Counted from the stretch's first letter, positions 12,748 through 24,971 are shown. The stretch is DNA of 64,000 bases from Apis mellifera (GCF_003254395.2 NC_037650.1:2852001-2916000), one strand, 5' to 3'. Program-made: numbers and translations. The notes: generated by a model not told the origin, from the sequence alone.

Positions 12748-15700
12748 ATTTGTTTATAAAAATATTACATATAATTAATTAGACTATGTATTAGAATATG
12801 TATTGGACAATATATCTAAAAAAATTTTGCATGCATTAAACGAGAAAATTATAAAATTTTTATAAGAAGATACACTGCACCAACTATTCACATTCACTTG
12901 ACGCCATAATTGATTTGGCGCGTAAATAAATACGCGCCAAATGCTAGGGACATTTTTTGTTTCAAAATGATGAGATAATATATATATAAGTATTTCATTG
13001 GTTTTTTTATGTAAACTAGAAACACTATATATACTAAATTATTGTATTTCATTTTATCAAATTATATGAATACCACAATCTAATTATGGTATTTATCATT
13101 AATAAATAATTACATGCACATAAATGCAAATAAATAGTTGGTTACATTTGTTAAAATAAAATATTGTAACTTAATGATTTAAACAAATCTAGTTACATAT
13201 TTGTTTTTACATTAACTTAGAACTTAAAGATGTTAGTAATTAATACAATTTTCTATGTTGGACAGATTTTAGTAACTTATATATTATTTTTATCATTAGC
13301 ATATTCATTTAAAATGGTGTTAATTTTCCTATAACTATTCATTTAAATGGAGACATATAAATAGATATACATATAATATACATATATTGTCTGACATTTA
13401 ACATAGAAAAATCAGAGAGTGCGGGTCATTTGCTTTACGTAAGGCTTACTCGTTGAAAAAATACTGCATTCTGTGATATGAGATTCCACTGGAACAACAC
13501 GCGATTTATTTTTTTTTTTTTTTATTCACATTATATTATAATACCGCCTTTTCATGTATTTTATTTCCATTCGCCTCGTTTATACAACATATAGTTATGG
13601 ATAATGTTAAAAAGAAGCATAAGCCAGAAGATAATATGGTAAATATTTTCCGAAAAATTATTCGTGTCCAGAAAAATATGAGATGCATATATTTGCATGA
13701 AGTACAGGCACTCAAATCAGCTACACTGTTACTTTTTTTTTTTTTTTTTTTTTTTTGTTCATTTTGTGAACTGACCCACATCTTCGAGCTTATACTCCAA
13801 ATCTTGTTTATGAGGCAAGACATTCTAAAGAGAAATATAGGTACATATTTGGCAACGGATATATTTAACGATACGATCATAATTGACTATCAGATTGCAT
13901 TATTCATGTATAGGACTTAAAATAATATTTACGCGGAAATGTTAATTATTTTAAATATATACTTCTGTTTGGCTTTTACTTTCATTTTAAATCATAAAAT
14001 TTATTTTCTCGTTAAATTAAGTTGTACGTCGTACGAAATTGATTAAATTTATAGAACTATGAAATTACGAGATAATCGAAAATTTAAAGGCGGTATATAT
14101 GTATATTTCGTACGATTAATTAATCAATTATAGTTGTTAATTTCTTGTCAAAATGGGAGAACAATTATGTATATAATGCAAAAAAATATCGTGGATAATA
14201 TTATACATATTGAAAATGAATAAATATTAGACTAAAAAATTCTAGGAAAGAAATAACATTACGAAACATTTATCTTAACGTTTGTACAATGATTGTGAAA
14301 TGTAAAATTGACTAGTGCTACGAATGGAAAACATTGATTTTTTTTTTTCGGGTGCTTGCGGCCTCTAGCTGAATATTATCAAAAAATATAATATTGTTAA
14401 ACAAAGTTGTGTTTTAATTTCAACAAAGAATACTTATATACATTTATATAATAATATGTACATATTGCACATGCCCTTACTAAATCCTAAACACAGTTTT
14501 ATCATTATAAAATATTCTACAGAAATTAACATTTTAGGACAGATAAATTTTTCCATTCTTATGTTTCTTCTTTCTGTATGAAATGAATATTAAAATTATT
14601 ACGAATACAAAATGTTTTAATATTCAGCCTATGAGGTTCCACGTTGACCTTTGCTACTATATGGATGGATTACATGTATTGGGCCTTTGTGGGCATAAAA
14701 ATTCTACATGAACAAGAGATCTTCCATCGTATTTTACCATTTTCTTCGCTTATGATATATCTATCAGATCTATGATACGCTAGCATCATAAATAGCAGTC
14801 ATAGTTAGAGACTTTTGACTTCATTGATTCTTTTGTTTTATACATATTCCCTATAATATTTTTAGAACACAATTTTTTTTTTTTTTTTACTTTTACACGA
14901 TTGTACGTTTCGCGCGTTAGAAATATCTCGTTTCGTGATGAAGTTAAAACGAAAATCAATCGTACTAGTTTTCATTTCATAATTATTTCTAGATTTTAGT
15001 CCAGTCTGCAGATTATCGACGAGAAAATCCCACTTAAAATTTATCTATCTTCTTATAAAAAATCTAATTTTTATCGAATATAATTGAAACGTACTTTTAA
15101 TTATTCACATTGGGCACAATCACACATCGATTTCCATTAATATTCAGAATGTTTTAAACGTCAAACGTTACACGTCGAGCTTATTACATTTTAATTTCTA
15201 TTTTCTATGCATATCGTGTTCACAGTCGATGGCAGTTAAGCGCAGATCAGGCGAGTCTTTTGATGTTATCTCTCAATTTTCGAATCAAAAAATTAATAAT
15301 TTAAATAATCTATCACACGTATTACTCGCTATAATATGAAAAATTGTATCACGTACAATATAATAAACGTGGATTTAAAGTTTCGATCTTATCATAATTC
15401 TTATAAGATGCTACGTATACCCACTTAAGATTGAAAGGGCGCAGTCGTGGACAAATGATTGCACATTTCGCTCGTTTGACTTGCGCTTTGGTATTAACAT
15501 TTGCTCTGTAAATTAAATAATAGAACAATCATTGTTAAAGAATCGATTCAATATTTTGCGGTTTCATTCATTGATTTAAAAATATGATTATTATTACAAT
15601 TATTTTAAAATGCAAGTGTAAAAAGCAAAGTAAAGAGAAAAAAATCAATGAATTAAATTTCAATTCATAATACATACTATTATTATCTGCATACAGATAA

Positions 15701-16430
15701 TAATCAATAATCACGCGTATGTTATATCATTTAAGAGAATTATATCACTAATATTGGTATTTATTTAACGATATAGTATTCAAATATATTTATTCAAAAG
15801 AAAAAAGAGAGAAAATTACTTGAACATCATTTTTAAAATTACTTTATAACATAATATTTTTTAATTTAATATAACGATAATTAGAAAAAGAAGAAAAATA
15901 ATTTAAAGAAAATAACTGTGGAATAATAATAATAATATATTATCTGACGTTGTAAACTCGAATAAGTAATTACTTACATTCTAATCACATTTCACATATT
16001 GCACTGTATATTAATTATATACTTTCCGATATAATATCGATTACTTAAAAGAGTCGAATACTATTTGTAAAAAAATGACTAGAAAAATGGACTTGACAGG
16101 ACTTTTGAAGTAAAGTGCGTATTACCTGAACAGACGCGTTGTATTCAACGATAAATATATTGATATAGAAAACTAGAAAAGCCCTCTTTCTACGAGCTAA
16201 ACGTGATTAATTGCAATGATATAACATTTGGCAATTAAGAAAAGTGCATTTATCGATTCTCTTCCTCTTCTCCTTCTTCTTCTTCTTCTTTCATAACATT
16301 TTAAAACACAATGGGAGGGAAAATGTTTCTTCGACGGAAATCTTTAAGAGAAATATTAAATAAGATTAATAAAAAAAGAAAAGAAAAATATAAAACGAAA
16401 TCAACCGAACGTACTTATCATTCATTTTCT
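12748..16430. other. Intergenic region between PIF1 promoter and Kelch gene 3' end
   Basis: This holds the PIF1 promoter on its left and, on its right, probably a long 3'UTR of the minus-strand Kelch gene. It is AT-rich with T runs at 13509-13523 and 13734-13756. A CTT-rich tract lies at about 16258-16291. Two weak coding-like patches (13597-13880 + and 15349-15505 -) are described in the findings but are not annotated as genes. Confidence 0.4.
12914..12941. promoter_or_regulatory. Palindromic double E2F-like site upstream of PIF1
   Basis: TTTGGCGCGTA and TACGCGCCAAA are perfect 11-bp inverted arms separated by AATAAA. Each arm contains TTTGGCGC, a match to the E2F consensus TTTSSCGC. The position 167-194 bp upstream of the PIF1 ATG fits a cell-cycle (S-phase) promoter. 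The sequence is seen directly and the regulatory role is inferred. Confidence 0.65.
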
Positions 16431-19400
16431 TTAAAAGATGTGTGGCGCTAATTGCAATTTCCACAATGAAACGGGCCTCGCGAACACGGTCACCTGTCCC
16501 TTTTCCTTCCCTCCAACTAAGAACACGTAAAGGGGCGCTGGTCCGTACGAAGGTGTCTCCGACTCTTCGATCGCGGCTACTTTCGCCCTCTGCCTTTCGG
16601 CCCTCGACGCGCTCACCGCTCTTCTAGACGGTGAGCCTAACGGTAAACTTTTCGGCGGTGCCCTCGGCACTCTCTTGATTTCTTGAAGCTCCAACAGTTC
16701 CGCGAACGTCTGCGACGCGGATCTTCCCGGCTCGTCCTCTAAAACACTGTCCGGTGGGCTGTTCAACAGTTTCGCGTACTTCCCATCTTGAGGTTGCTGC
16801 TGTTGCTGATGCTGCTGATGCTGCTGCTGTTGCTGCTGCTGATTGTGATGCTGATGATGGTGATGATTCTTCGTCTCATCGAGCCCGAGGTAATTCGGAT
16901 TGCAAAATCCGAATTGGCCCTCGCGTATCGTGGATGGCGTAGCCATGGGCCGATACTGCTTGCCCTTCCGTCCCGACGGCCAATCGTCGTCGGCCAGGGG
17001 ATCCCCGGGACTTCTCGCCTCTATGCTCGCGTAATCCGACGTCGACTCCTCGCCCTCCTCCAGATCGGCGAAACGGACCGAAGCCGAGGTGGGAATTTTC
17101 GAGGTGGTCGGCGTCTTCGGCGTTTGAAGGGCGGCCTCGTAGAGGTGGGAGCTGTAACTCTCGCCCCGCGTCGGTTGGCAAGCTTGGTGCACGGCCGCGA
17201 AATCTCTGGAGAAAATTCGCCAGAAAGAAAAATTCTCCATCTCTGCTATTTCTCTCTCGCGGATACGCAATAATACTCTCACCGTTTCTCCTCTTGCACT
17301 TCGATCAACCTCGATGTAGGAGGTTCCGTTCGCTCCTCGTTGTCGCTGTTCTCGTCCAGGTCGACGAACACCAGCCTTGCCGCCTCCACGGGGGTGAGAA
17401 CGGGGGTGGGTAAGGTCAACGCGCGGAAATTCGGCACCGAGATAGGATCTCTGGTCATGCCGGTGTTGCTGGGAGGATTGTTCCCGGTTGTACCAGCGTC
17501 CGCGTTCCTCGACGCGGAACCCTCCCCCGCCGGCTTCTGCCTTCGACGGGCAAGCGTGTTGGCGCTTCGCGACTTCACCATCCCCGTGGACGGCTCGCAA
17601 ACTTCCGAGTCCACTTGCTGAAACGGATAATACGTACTCGCCTGCAGGCAGGCTTGTATTTGTCACATGCGTTTCGTGTGTGCGTGTGAAAAAAACTAGT
17701 GGAGGTGCATTCATGTAATTTGAATAACAATAATAGAAGAGTAATAAAGAAAATAATAGATAATAAAGAAGAAAATTGTATTTCGTTTCTATTGTACTAT
17801 TATTACCTCTTGAGGACTTTCCTCGTTATCGTCCTGCCCGCTCAAGACGGAATAGCTGCACTTGGTCGGGTGGCTCAACCGGGACAGGTTGATTTGTGAC
17901 AATTTAGAAATCTCCTTGAGGAAGCTCGGCCTGGCTGGCGCCTCGTTAGGCGATATCCTGTTGTTGCACAGCCTGGTCCTTTGACTCTTCGGCTTCGGCT
18001 TCGTATTATCGATATTGGCCCCTCTGATCAACAACTCGGAAACAGCCAACGCCACGCTCTCCGCTCTTGGCTGGGGTTTAGGCCCTGGCACTGATAATTT
18101 CTCCCACGTTTCCGTACCTTTCAATAAATTTTTAATCTCGTATCATTTCCACGATCTTTTGTTTTGCACACGATTGGGTTGGCAACTAAGTAATTGCGGA
18201 TTTCAGTTGAAGTTGATGACGATTCGGATCGTCACAGTACAACTCGTGAGATTGCAGAGAAGCTTCATGTATCGCATACATGCATTGAAAACCACTTAAA
18301 ACAACTTGGCTATGTTCAAAAACTCGATACATGGGTTCCTCATGAACTGAAAGAAAAGCATTTAACGCAACGCATTAACAGCTGCGATTTGCTAAAGAAA
18401 CGTAATGAAAATGATCCATTTTTAAAACGACCGATAACTGGCGATGAAAAATGGGTTGTTTACAACAATATCAAGCGGAAAAGATCGTGGAACAGGCCAC
18501 GTGAACCAGCTCAAACAACATCAAAAGCTGGTATTCGTCGAAAGAAGGTTTTGTTATCAGTTTGGTGGGATTACAAAGGAATTGTCTATTTTGAACTCTT
18601 ACCCAACCGAACGATCAATTCTGTCGTCTACATCGAACAACTAATGAAATTAAACAATACAGTTGAAGAAAAGCGGTCCGAATTGACAAATCGAAAAGGT
18701 GTTATATTCCATCATGACGATGCAAGACCATACATCTTTGGTCACTCGGCAAAAATTATTGGAGCTTGGTTGGGATGTTTTGCCACATCCACCATATAGT
18801 CCTGACCTTGCACCATCCGATTACTTTTTGTTTCGATCTTTACAAAACTCCTTGAATGGTAAAAACTTCAATAACGATGATGATATCAAATCGTACCTGA
18901 TTCAGTTTTTTGCTAATAAAAACCACAAGTTTTATGAACGTGGGATTATGATGCTGTCTGAAAGATGGCGAAAGGTCATTGAGATCAAAATGGGCAACAC
19001 ATTACAGAATAAAATTATTTAGTTCCATGAAAAAAATTGTCTTTGATTTTCTAAAAAAAAATTTGCAATTACTCAGTTGCCAACCCAATAATTTATGATA
19101 ATTTTTACCGAAATGAAACCTCCAGAGTTCGTTCGTGGCCAGACCACCGCTCTCCCCGCCGAAAATCAGCATGCAACTGGGTAGCCTGCAGGCAGCGTGG
19201 CCGTGGAGGGGGCCAGGTCCCGGTTTGTTCCTTAACAGGCACCAAGAGGCAGTGTTCACGTCCCATCTCCAGCAATCGCTTCTCTCCTGCAGGTCGGTCA
19301 TTCCGCCGTAAATGTACATCGCGTCACCGTGCAACACCGCCGAGTGTTTGTGCCTCGCAGCTGGCCCACTCTCGCTCGAGGATAAAAGGTGCCAGGATTC

Positions 19401-22400
19401 CGTCTCTGAAACATCGACACGAGAAGAAGACATTGACGTCGAAATCGTGGAAGATTTTTCTTCTCTTCTTCTTCTTTTTACCGAAATGAAATGCCCACAA
19501 TTCCGGGGAGCTGCCGCGTAAATCCTGATAACCGCCGTAAATGAGCATCTGGCCACGATGGACCAACGCGGTGTGACCTCTTCGACCCCTTGGAACGGCG
19601 CAACCTCGTTGCGCCCTCACCTTCCTCCACGCGTTGGTCTGCAAGCATGGAAGAACATTGAAGATCATGGATCATTTAATAATATAAAACAATAGATAAT
19701 TTTCGAGATCAGTTGTTTAAGTTGTTTCGATTCTTAAATTTTATTCTCGATTCGATTCCACTCTCGAAGATGATTCGAGAGGAAGCGTGCAAAGCTGTCG
19801 CATCGATCTATTATTATTAAACACTTCACCTTGAAAAAAAAAAAAAAATGAAAAGATGTAGGACATTACATATCGTGAGTGACGCACGATTCGTTGGAGA
19901 AAGGGAGGAAAATAGCCGATATTATGGAAGGCAGGAGAATAATGAGGGGGATCCGTGAATTATACAATATTTCTGAAATAGGCAATCAGCCGGCCTTTTT
20001 TAATCCCGAGTCGGTCAACCGCGTTTGGCCGCGCCGTTTCAACGAGGGAAAAAAGAAATATGCGTTGGGTTCTAGCCATCTTACCTGCGAAAGGAAAAGA
20101 GTGAGAAGGAAGGCGTACAAGGGTGCTGAAAGTAATTACGTAACTCGAAGTACGTGCCTAAAGTTGATAGGCCACTTGCTACCCCTATATTACACGAGAG
20201 AGAGTGGAATACTAGTTAAATCCACCTTCGACGTTCGAAACGCTTGGCGAGATTTGGAAACCAGAGTTTAATTTTCGAAAAAAAAGATGAAGAAAAGACT
20301 TGGATACGATTCTTTCCCCTTCCACGGGGCTCGAAGGGAAGAGGAAGGGAAAGAGAGGAAACCGCGAGGCGACCCCTCCTTGGCTTAACCAATCGGGTTT
20401 GCCGGGCGCATTCGTAACGCGGATTTCAATAATACATTACGAGGAGACAAGCGGGGCGGGGAATGTCCCCGTGCATGTCACGGTTCAACGAGCAAAAATG
20501 CGGAGGAGCGAAGTAAAGTAACCATGGCGACCGAGGAAAGAAAGAAAAAAAAAGTTTAGATCGCGATCGTGGAAAAATTAAAACAAATTTATAAGAAATC
20601 GCATAAGATTCCTTTTCATACATTTTTCCGTCGAAAGAAAGATACGATAAACTGTTAATGCGAGGAAATACCGATCTCCTCGCGCGTGAAGCCTGGTTCT
20701 ATCAATTTTTAATGATCGTATGGGTAGAGAGAAACCCTTGGGAGACGTTCAATCACGAGGGAGAGGTGTTGACACCGGTTAGTCATCGAAAATTGCTTCG
20801 ATCAGAGAAAAGAGTGATAAAGAATTGAGAGTGAGGAGCAATCGGAGCAAATAAAAGCAATCAGATTTTTCGAAAGCAGATGAGAAGAATAATTTTCTTA
20901 ATTTTAATCTGTGACGAGAAGCATCGAGGCAAGATATTGTCAATCAGGGCGAAAGGGGTGTGCATTTACCCTCGGGGCCCACCCTTACTTTCCTAAATCG
21001 AATCGGTTAAATTCGGACGGGACGAAAATTTAACCGAAGGAGAAGAGTTTTGCAATCTCAAAGGACGGAATGGTGCGTCTTGACGACGGGGAGGGCGACG
21101 CATGCGAGCTTGTTGAGGAGGAAGGGGGGAAGGTTTGGCCTTAGGCGATACGTTACCTTGACATTGTAGACCCAAAGCGGCGTTTCCGTGCCCGCGGAAA
21201 ATCCGAGCTCGCCCCCAAAGATATAAAGGCAATCCTTGTAAGCTACCGCGCTGTGCTCCTGAAGTGCCGGCGGCCTTTCCCCACCAGGATGCAATTCCTC
21301 CCATTTACTGTCGGCTGGGAAAAGAAAATAGAAGAAAGGGTTAACAACACGCGTCGACTCGTTATCCCAAAACGGTTTTCATACAACCCAGACGCGGTGA
21401 TCTCCCTTTGCGAGGGAGATCGAGTCGAGGACGTAAACGGGATTTATGCAGCCTCGCTTTTCCTCTTTCCCGAGTTGTTATACGCGCAGAGAGGGATGAA
21501 GTCGCGCGGTTAAAAAAAAAAAAAGAAAAAATACCAGCCAGAGATCGCGTGTCTACACGCGCAGAGGTGTAACTTCGTTCAACGAACACGTAGTTTTTAT
21601 TCTAATACGCGTTTTAATTATTCCCTCGATACGTTGGATTCATACTTCTATTCGATGATAATACTTGTAAATCTTTATTTTTTTGAGAGTATTTTCAGAA
21701 ATAATGGAAGATGATGGAACTTTTTTTCATTCGATAATAATCCTTGTAAACCTTTATTTTTTTGAAAGCATCTTCGAAAGTAATGGAAGATGATGAAACT
21801 TTCTTCCACTTGACAATAATCCTTGTAATAACTTATTTTTTTTTAGAGATCTTTGGAAAAAGTGAAAGTGGAAGAGCACGAAACTGAACTTCCTTTCATT
21901 CGGCAATAAAACTTTATTTTTTTATCTTTAAAAGGATATGGAAGAAGATGAAACTTCCTTCCATTTGACAATTCTTATTTTTGACAGTAAACCCTTATTT
22001 TTTTGAGAACATCTTCGAAAGAAGGAAGAAGAAGCTGGAATTTCCTTCTATTCGACATTAATCTTTGTAAATCTTTATTTTTTGAAAGCATCTTCGAAAA
22101 AAAGTGGAAAATGATGAAACTTCCTCCTAGTCGACATTAATCCTTGTAAACCTTTATTTTTTTGAGATCATCTTCGAAAAAAGAAGATGAAACTTCCTTC
22201 TACTCGACAATAATCCTTGTAAACCCTTATTTTTTGAGAAATCTTCGAAAGAAGGTGGAAGTAGAAGAGCACGATGAAATTGAACTTCCTTTCACTCGAC
22301 AATAAACCTTTATTATTTTGAGAGCATCTTCGAAAGGATGTGGAAGATGATGAAACTTCCTTCCTCCACTCGACATTAATCCTTGTAAACCATTATTTTT

Positions 22401-24964
22401 TTTTTAGAGATCTTCGAAAAAAAATAAAAGAAGCTGGAACTTTCTTCCATTCACCAATAATCCTTGTAAACCTTATTTTTTTTTTTAAAGATCTTACAAA
22501 AAAGATAAAAGAAACTGGAACTTCCTTCCACTCGTCAATAATCTTTGTAAACCTTTATTTTTTTTGAGAACATTTTTAGAAATAGTGGAAGATGATGAAA
22601 TTTCCTTCCACTCGACATTAATCCTCGTAAACCTTATTTTTTCTTAAAGATCTTCGAAAGAAGATAGAAGAAGCTGGAGCTTCCTTCCACTCCAATAATC
22701 TTTGTAAACCTTTATTTTTTTGAGAACATTTTTAGAAATAGTGGAAGATGATGAAATTTCCTTTCACTATTAATTATTTTTGACATTAATCTTTGTAAAC
22801 TCTTATTTTTTTTAAAGATCTTAAGAAAGAAGATAGAAGAAGCTGAAACTTCCTTCCACTCGCCAATAATCCTTGTAAACCTTTATTTTTTTGAGAACAT
22901 TTTTAGAAATAGTGGAAGATGATGAAATTTCTTTCCACTCGACAATAATCCTTGTAAACCCTTATTTTTTTTAAAGATGTTCGAAAAAAGATAAAAGAAG
23001 CTGGAACTTTCTTCCAATAATCCTTGTAAATCTTTATTTTGTTGAGAGAATCTTAGTAAGAAGATGGAAGAAGGTAGAATTGGAATAGCAGGTGAGTCGT
23101 ATCGGGGAGCAACGTTGCGCAAAATTAAAGGCAAGGGAGGAGACAGACACACGCGAGAAGAGAAGTCTCTAAGGGTTATGTACCACTGTACCCAGAAAAT
23201 CTTTTACGAACACGGTAAATCACACTTTCACCCCGCCCCGTCGATCTGCCTCTCTGAAATAAATCCTCCAAGCTTTCGTTCGGGGCTTCTTGAGAAACGG
23301 AGAAGAACTGAATGAATGAGAGAGAGAGAACAGGTTCGAGGGAGGAGGATTAAACGTAAGCAGTGTCAAGGACGCGGAGAAACGACGAGTTCGAGAGACA
23401 CCAACGAATAATTAATAATCTCCTAGCGAAATTTTTTTTCTTCTTAAAATCTTTACTTAAAAAAAAAAAGGAGAAGGAAAGAAATCGAATAAATCTGAAT
23501 TCGTTTAAAAACCTTGCTCCTTCATCGGATGGAAGAACGGACGACTCTTCTTTACCCTTCGAAAGTTTTACGAAAAGGGACGCTCCCCTAATCTGGTCGG
23601 TGAAAAAAAATAAAGGAAATCAACGGCGCATGAAGTTGTAATCGTAACATGGAAGCAAGCACTTTTTCTAAAATCGAGAGAAATATTTTTTTTTCACCGA
23701 GCCACGGATAACTTTCGTGCGGAGGAACGTGCTCGGGAACAAAGAGCGTGAAATTTACATAAGAGTCATAATGCGCTGGGTGAAGTGGTTGCAGTGTCTT
23801 CCTTAGACTGCCGCTAAAGATGCCCGATATTGATTACGAGCAAACGTGTCGTATCTAGAAGCTGGAGGAAAAAGGAGAAGAGGCAAGTGAGCCCCTTTTG
23901 TCTCAGCGAAAGTGCTGTTCACGGAAGAAAACTATGCTACGAAGAGAAAGAAGCTCGATTAGATACGCAAATAATAGAATTAATTGAAATCGTAGCCACG
24001 ATTCATTGTCCAAATTTAACGAAACTCTGTTCGAGAATTAAACGTCGGTCACGGAGGGTCGAGAGAGCGAAAAGATGAAGCGCTCTCGCGGTCGCAAATA
24101 ATACTTTCGCGAGACCAAAGTACATACATATATATATATCGTGCTTTTAAAAGGGGTTCTTGGATAGTATTTTGCCCCCCCGAGAGACAACCCTATCCAT
24201 ACACACACCGCTTTAATATTCACCCAAACTTGTGCTCGAACAATCCACGCTGATGAATAGGGCATCTCGAAGCCGCGAGTTCAAACATTGCAAATTCTGT
24301 TCCCTGCCTGCCCCATCCGCTTCGTAATATCGAATCGTAACGAGCTTCCGCCTTTCCTATTTCAATAACGATTCAAAATAGTTTCCCTGAACGAGGTGGA
24401 GAATTTAAAAAAAAAAAATCCCTCTGCAATTTTCGCCAATAGATTTCATCGAAAACAGGGGAGTACACTACGGGGAATAAACGTTTACAGAGCGTTGCCA
24501 AATCGAGACTTGGCCAGATTCAACGATCCTTAAGGGAGCTGGAAAAAAAGAAATGCTGATATCCTCTGGAACGAATTATCGAACCGTGGAACACAGGTAT
24601 GTAATCGTGGACGTTGGCTTTAATAATGGCGTGTTATTGATCAGACTGAACCCCGTTTAAATTCCGTCGCGCACCCTCTCCGTCCGCCGAGAGGGTGGCG
24701 CGATGGCCACCGAGATGTTGTTACGCATCGTGTTATCAATTCCTTTCTGGCGCTCAATTTTTTTTTCAACGGCTTCGAAAAGAGGAGGGAGGGGAATAAT
24801 TATCACTCACCGAGGCTGTATCGCCAAAGATCCTTGAGGGGAAGATTGCCGTTCCGTCCTCCGAGGAGGTATACGTGGCCGGAGAGCAGAGTGGCGCTGT
24901 GCTTGCTTCTGGAGGGTGGCGCGGGCCCGTTCTCGCTGCCCGCCGCGGTGACCGAGCTCCACAT
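16431..24964 (-). CDS. Kelch-repeat beta-propeller protein with long disordered insert and polyQ/His tract
   Basis: Seven coding exons in transcript order: 24811-24971 (ATG at 24964), 21157-21314, 19482-19638, 19109-19405, 17807-18117, 17283-17617 and 16431-17205. Phase is continuous, giving 728 residues. Residues 1 to about 270 contain five Kelch repeats, each with H-S/T-A ... Y/L-I/L-GG ... LW/CW ... W (for example SKHSATLLSGHVYLLGG and HTALVHRGQMLIYGGYQDL). About 370 residues of Ser/Pro/charged sequence follow, including a His/Gln tract at about 585-609 encoded by 16790-16870. The C-terminus (PLYVFLVGGKEKG...SLWKLQL) looks like another Kelch blade. Such propellers usually act as protein-binding platforms, and I cannot name the partner or a firm orthologue. 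An upstream noncoding exon is likely because the first coding exon follows an acceptor (TGTCGCAG). An N-terminal extension is possible. One intron carries a mariner element and another a minisatellite. Confidence 0.85.
16785..16870 (-). repeat. CAG/CAT-type triplet repeat encoding a Gln/His tract
   Basis: On the plus strand this reads as interrupted CTG/TGATG triplets. On the coding strand it gives HHHHQHH then mostly Gln with interspersed His. Mixed codons and interruptions suggest an older, fairly stable tract, but length polymorphism between individuals is likely. Confidence 0.85.
18174..19088 (+). mobile_element. Defective mariner (Tc1/mariner, mellifera-like) element in a Kelch-gene intron
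   Basis: The ends are imperfect 28-bp inverted repeats starting TTGGGTTGGCAACT on the left and, reverse-complemented, TTGGGTTGGCAACT on the right. They differ at position 15 and near the inner end. TA follows the right end at 19089-19090. The left flank reads GA where TA is expected, so one target-site base may have mutated. The total length of 915 bp is shorter than the roughly 1.3 kb typical of mariners. The element is antisense to the Kelch gene. It occupies most of the 991-bp intron 18118-19108, starting 20 bp from the splice donor. Confidence 0.92.
18215..19022 (+). pseudogene. Truncated, frameshifted mariner transposase
   Basis: What remains begins within the N-terminal DNA-binding region, at the second helix-turn-helix-like segment (STTREIAEKLHVSH), so the first part is deleted just inside the left inverted repeat. 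Family landmarks are visible: GDEKW for the first catalytic Asp (about 18440), HHDDARP for the second (about 18712), and PYSPDLAPSDYFLF for the third (about 18800-18830), i.e. a DD34D-type enzyme. The second and third Asp blocks are in different reading frames, with a shift at roughly 18730-18750. The copy cannot encode active transposase. Its terminal repeats are nearly intact, so it could in principle be moved by an enzyme supplied elsewhere. Confidence 0.9.
19639..21156. other. Kelch-gene intron
   Basis: Intron between Kelch exons 21157-21314 and 19482-19638, bounded by a GTAACG donor and a TTGCAG acceptor on the minus strand. Composition is mixed, with GC-richer patches near 20000-20500. 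Open frames here lack recognisable motifs and I see no nested gene. Confidence 0.6.
21650..23080. repeat. Degenerate tandem array, about 18 units of roughly 79 bp
   Basis: The unit is built around AATAATCCTTGTAAACC, then TTATTTTTTTGAGA, ATCTTCGAAAGAAG, GTGGAAGATGATGAAAC and TTCCTTCCACTCGAC. The CTTGTAAAC core recurs about every 70-90 bp, at about 21666, 21743, 21821, 22063, 22140, 22213, 22379, 22460, 22540, 22620, 22697, 22788, 22869, 22948 and 23022, with weaker copies between. GTGGAAG...CTTCCAC within each unit is an inverted pair that can form a short hairpin. The array lies in the intron between Kelch exons at 21314 and 24811. Confidence 0.88.
23081..24810. other. Remainder of the large Kelch-gene intron
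   Basis: Mixed-composition intronic DNA right of the minisatellite. A TA-rich patch lies near 24122-24140. No exon, RNA gene or transposon fragment could be supported. Confidence 0.5.
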
Positions 24965-24971
24965 TTTCCCC

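Noticed and set aside
16788..17273. 161-codon plus-strand frame with poly-Leu start
   Set aside because: It is the antisense shadow of the CAG-type tract in the last Kelch exon.
22340..22567. Plus-strand 75-codon frame with repeated peptide blocks
   Set aside because: It is a translation of the intronic 79-bp minisatellite, not a repeat protein.
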